Shown: piece after piece, positions 63,875 through 64,000 of the stretch | Layout: each line of letters begins with the position of its first letter | Numbering within the stretch: the stretch's first letter is position 1 | Origin: Agrobacterium sp. AGB01 | Lineage (GTDB): Bacteria; Pseudomonadota; Alphaproteobacteria; Rhizobiales; Rhizobiaceae | Length of the DNA stretch: 64,000 nt | Reading direction: 5' to 3' | NCBI RefSeq assembly: GCF_014851585.1 | Contig: NZ_JACVAB010000004.1 | Coordinates: forward strand, 372,001-436,000 | Notes under the pieces: generated by a model | What the model was told of the DNA's origin: nothing | Database searches by the model: none | What the model saw: only the letters and a program-made list of their open reading frames with translations | Program-made: the position numbers and the translations under genes

Positions 63875-64000
63875 TCAGGCGCCTGCAGATGCGAATTGCT
63901 CGGAGGTCACTTCTTCTTCCCACACGGTCTTGCCGATAGAAACGGCAGTGTGAAGGAGGTAGCTCGTGGCCGTTGCACCGTGCCAGTGACGCTCTCCCTC
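63875..64000 (-). CDS. Cupin domain protein, C-terminal part
   Basis: The last 41 residues of a protein whose start is beyond the window. The visible part, GERHWHGATATSYLLHTAVS, then TVWEEEVTSEQF, carries the C-terminal cupin strand motif with HWHG and an H in LLHTAV, as in the small carboxymuconolactone-associated cupins. It ends at a TGA 123 bp before the GntR start. Confidence 0.65.
   Translation of the reverse strand, partial: EGERHWHGATATSYLLHTAVSIGKTVWEEEVTSEQFASAGA

Overview
The window reads as chromosomal DNA of an alphaproteobacterium of the Hyphomicrobiales (Brucella/Ochrobactrum or Agrobacterium/Rhizobium type). Evidence: many solute-binding-protein ABC systems with LacI-type regulators, two Ku genes beside a three-domain LigD, GGAAC...GTT (EcfG-like) promoters and an Irr-box-like iron element. 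The genus cannot be fixed from sequence alone. No insertion sequence, prophage, CRISPR array, rRNA or ordinary tRNA gene was seen. Coding density is high, and both ends cut genes (an amidohydrolase on the left, a cupin on the right).

Layout. 0-6 kb: a LysR regulator faces a minus-strand cluster (ring-cleaving VOC dioxygenase, YcaC-type hydrolase, XapX, YtcJ-type amidohydrolase). It is followed by a ChaC/RidA/haloperoxidase-like operon. 6.7-15 kb: an amino-acid-type ABC importer under an Lrp/AsnC regulator, with a RocB-like M20 hydrolase, an ornithine cyclodeaminase-family enzyme and a succinate-semialdehyde dehydrogenase, which looks like a catabolic route for an amino acid or derivative. 15-20.5 kb: an RNA-repair/RNA-quality-control locus, rtcB - four Y-RNA-like elements - rsr (Ro60 orthologue), facing rtcR. 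20.5-27.2 kb: a six-gene operon joining an AfuABC-like importer to two phosphatases and a LacI regulator. 27.5-30 kb: small proteins, one behind an Irr-like box, and an AraC regulator. 30-39 kb: stress and DNA repair genes (ABC transporter, DUF808, Ku, Ku, LigD, a Mop gene broken by an amber codon, free-Met-sulfoxide reductase). 39-48 kb: a rhamnoside utilisation operon with duplicated binding proteins. 48.5-54.6 kb: an autotransporter followed by a 7TM histidine kinase and a response regulator. 54.8-62.7 kb: a ribose-type ABC importer with LacI regulator, isomerase and Gfo/Idh dehydrogenase. 63-64 kb: a GntR regulator and a cupin.

The most notable region is 16.6-18.9 kb. On the minus strand, between rsr and rtcB, four tandem RNA elements each have 8-10 bp end-to-end stems, the same internal-loop sequence (ATGCC or ATACC) and an inner helix opening with AAC followed by TACA. 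Two or three of them carry tRNA-like parts. In the first, a canonical T-arm is followed by a 7-bp acceptor-like stem closed by a loop and then a canonical D-arm, which is a circularly permuted tRNA. One element is a bare stem. A sigma-54 (-24/-12) promoter lies upstream of rsr and RtcR, a sigma-54 activator, is divergent, so the whole set is probably one RNA-damage-induced unit. rtcA is absent.
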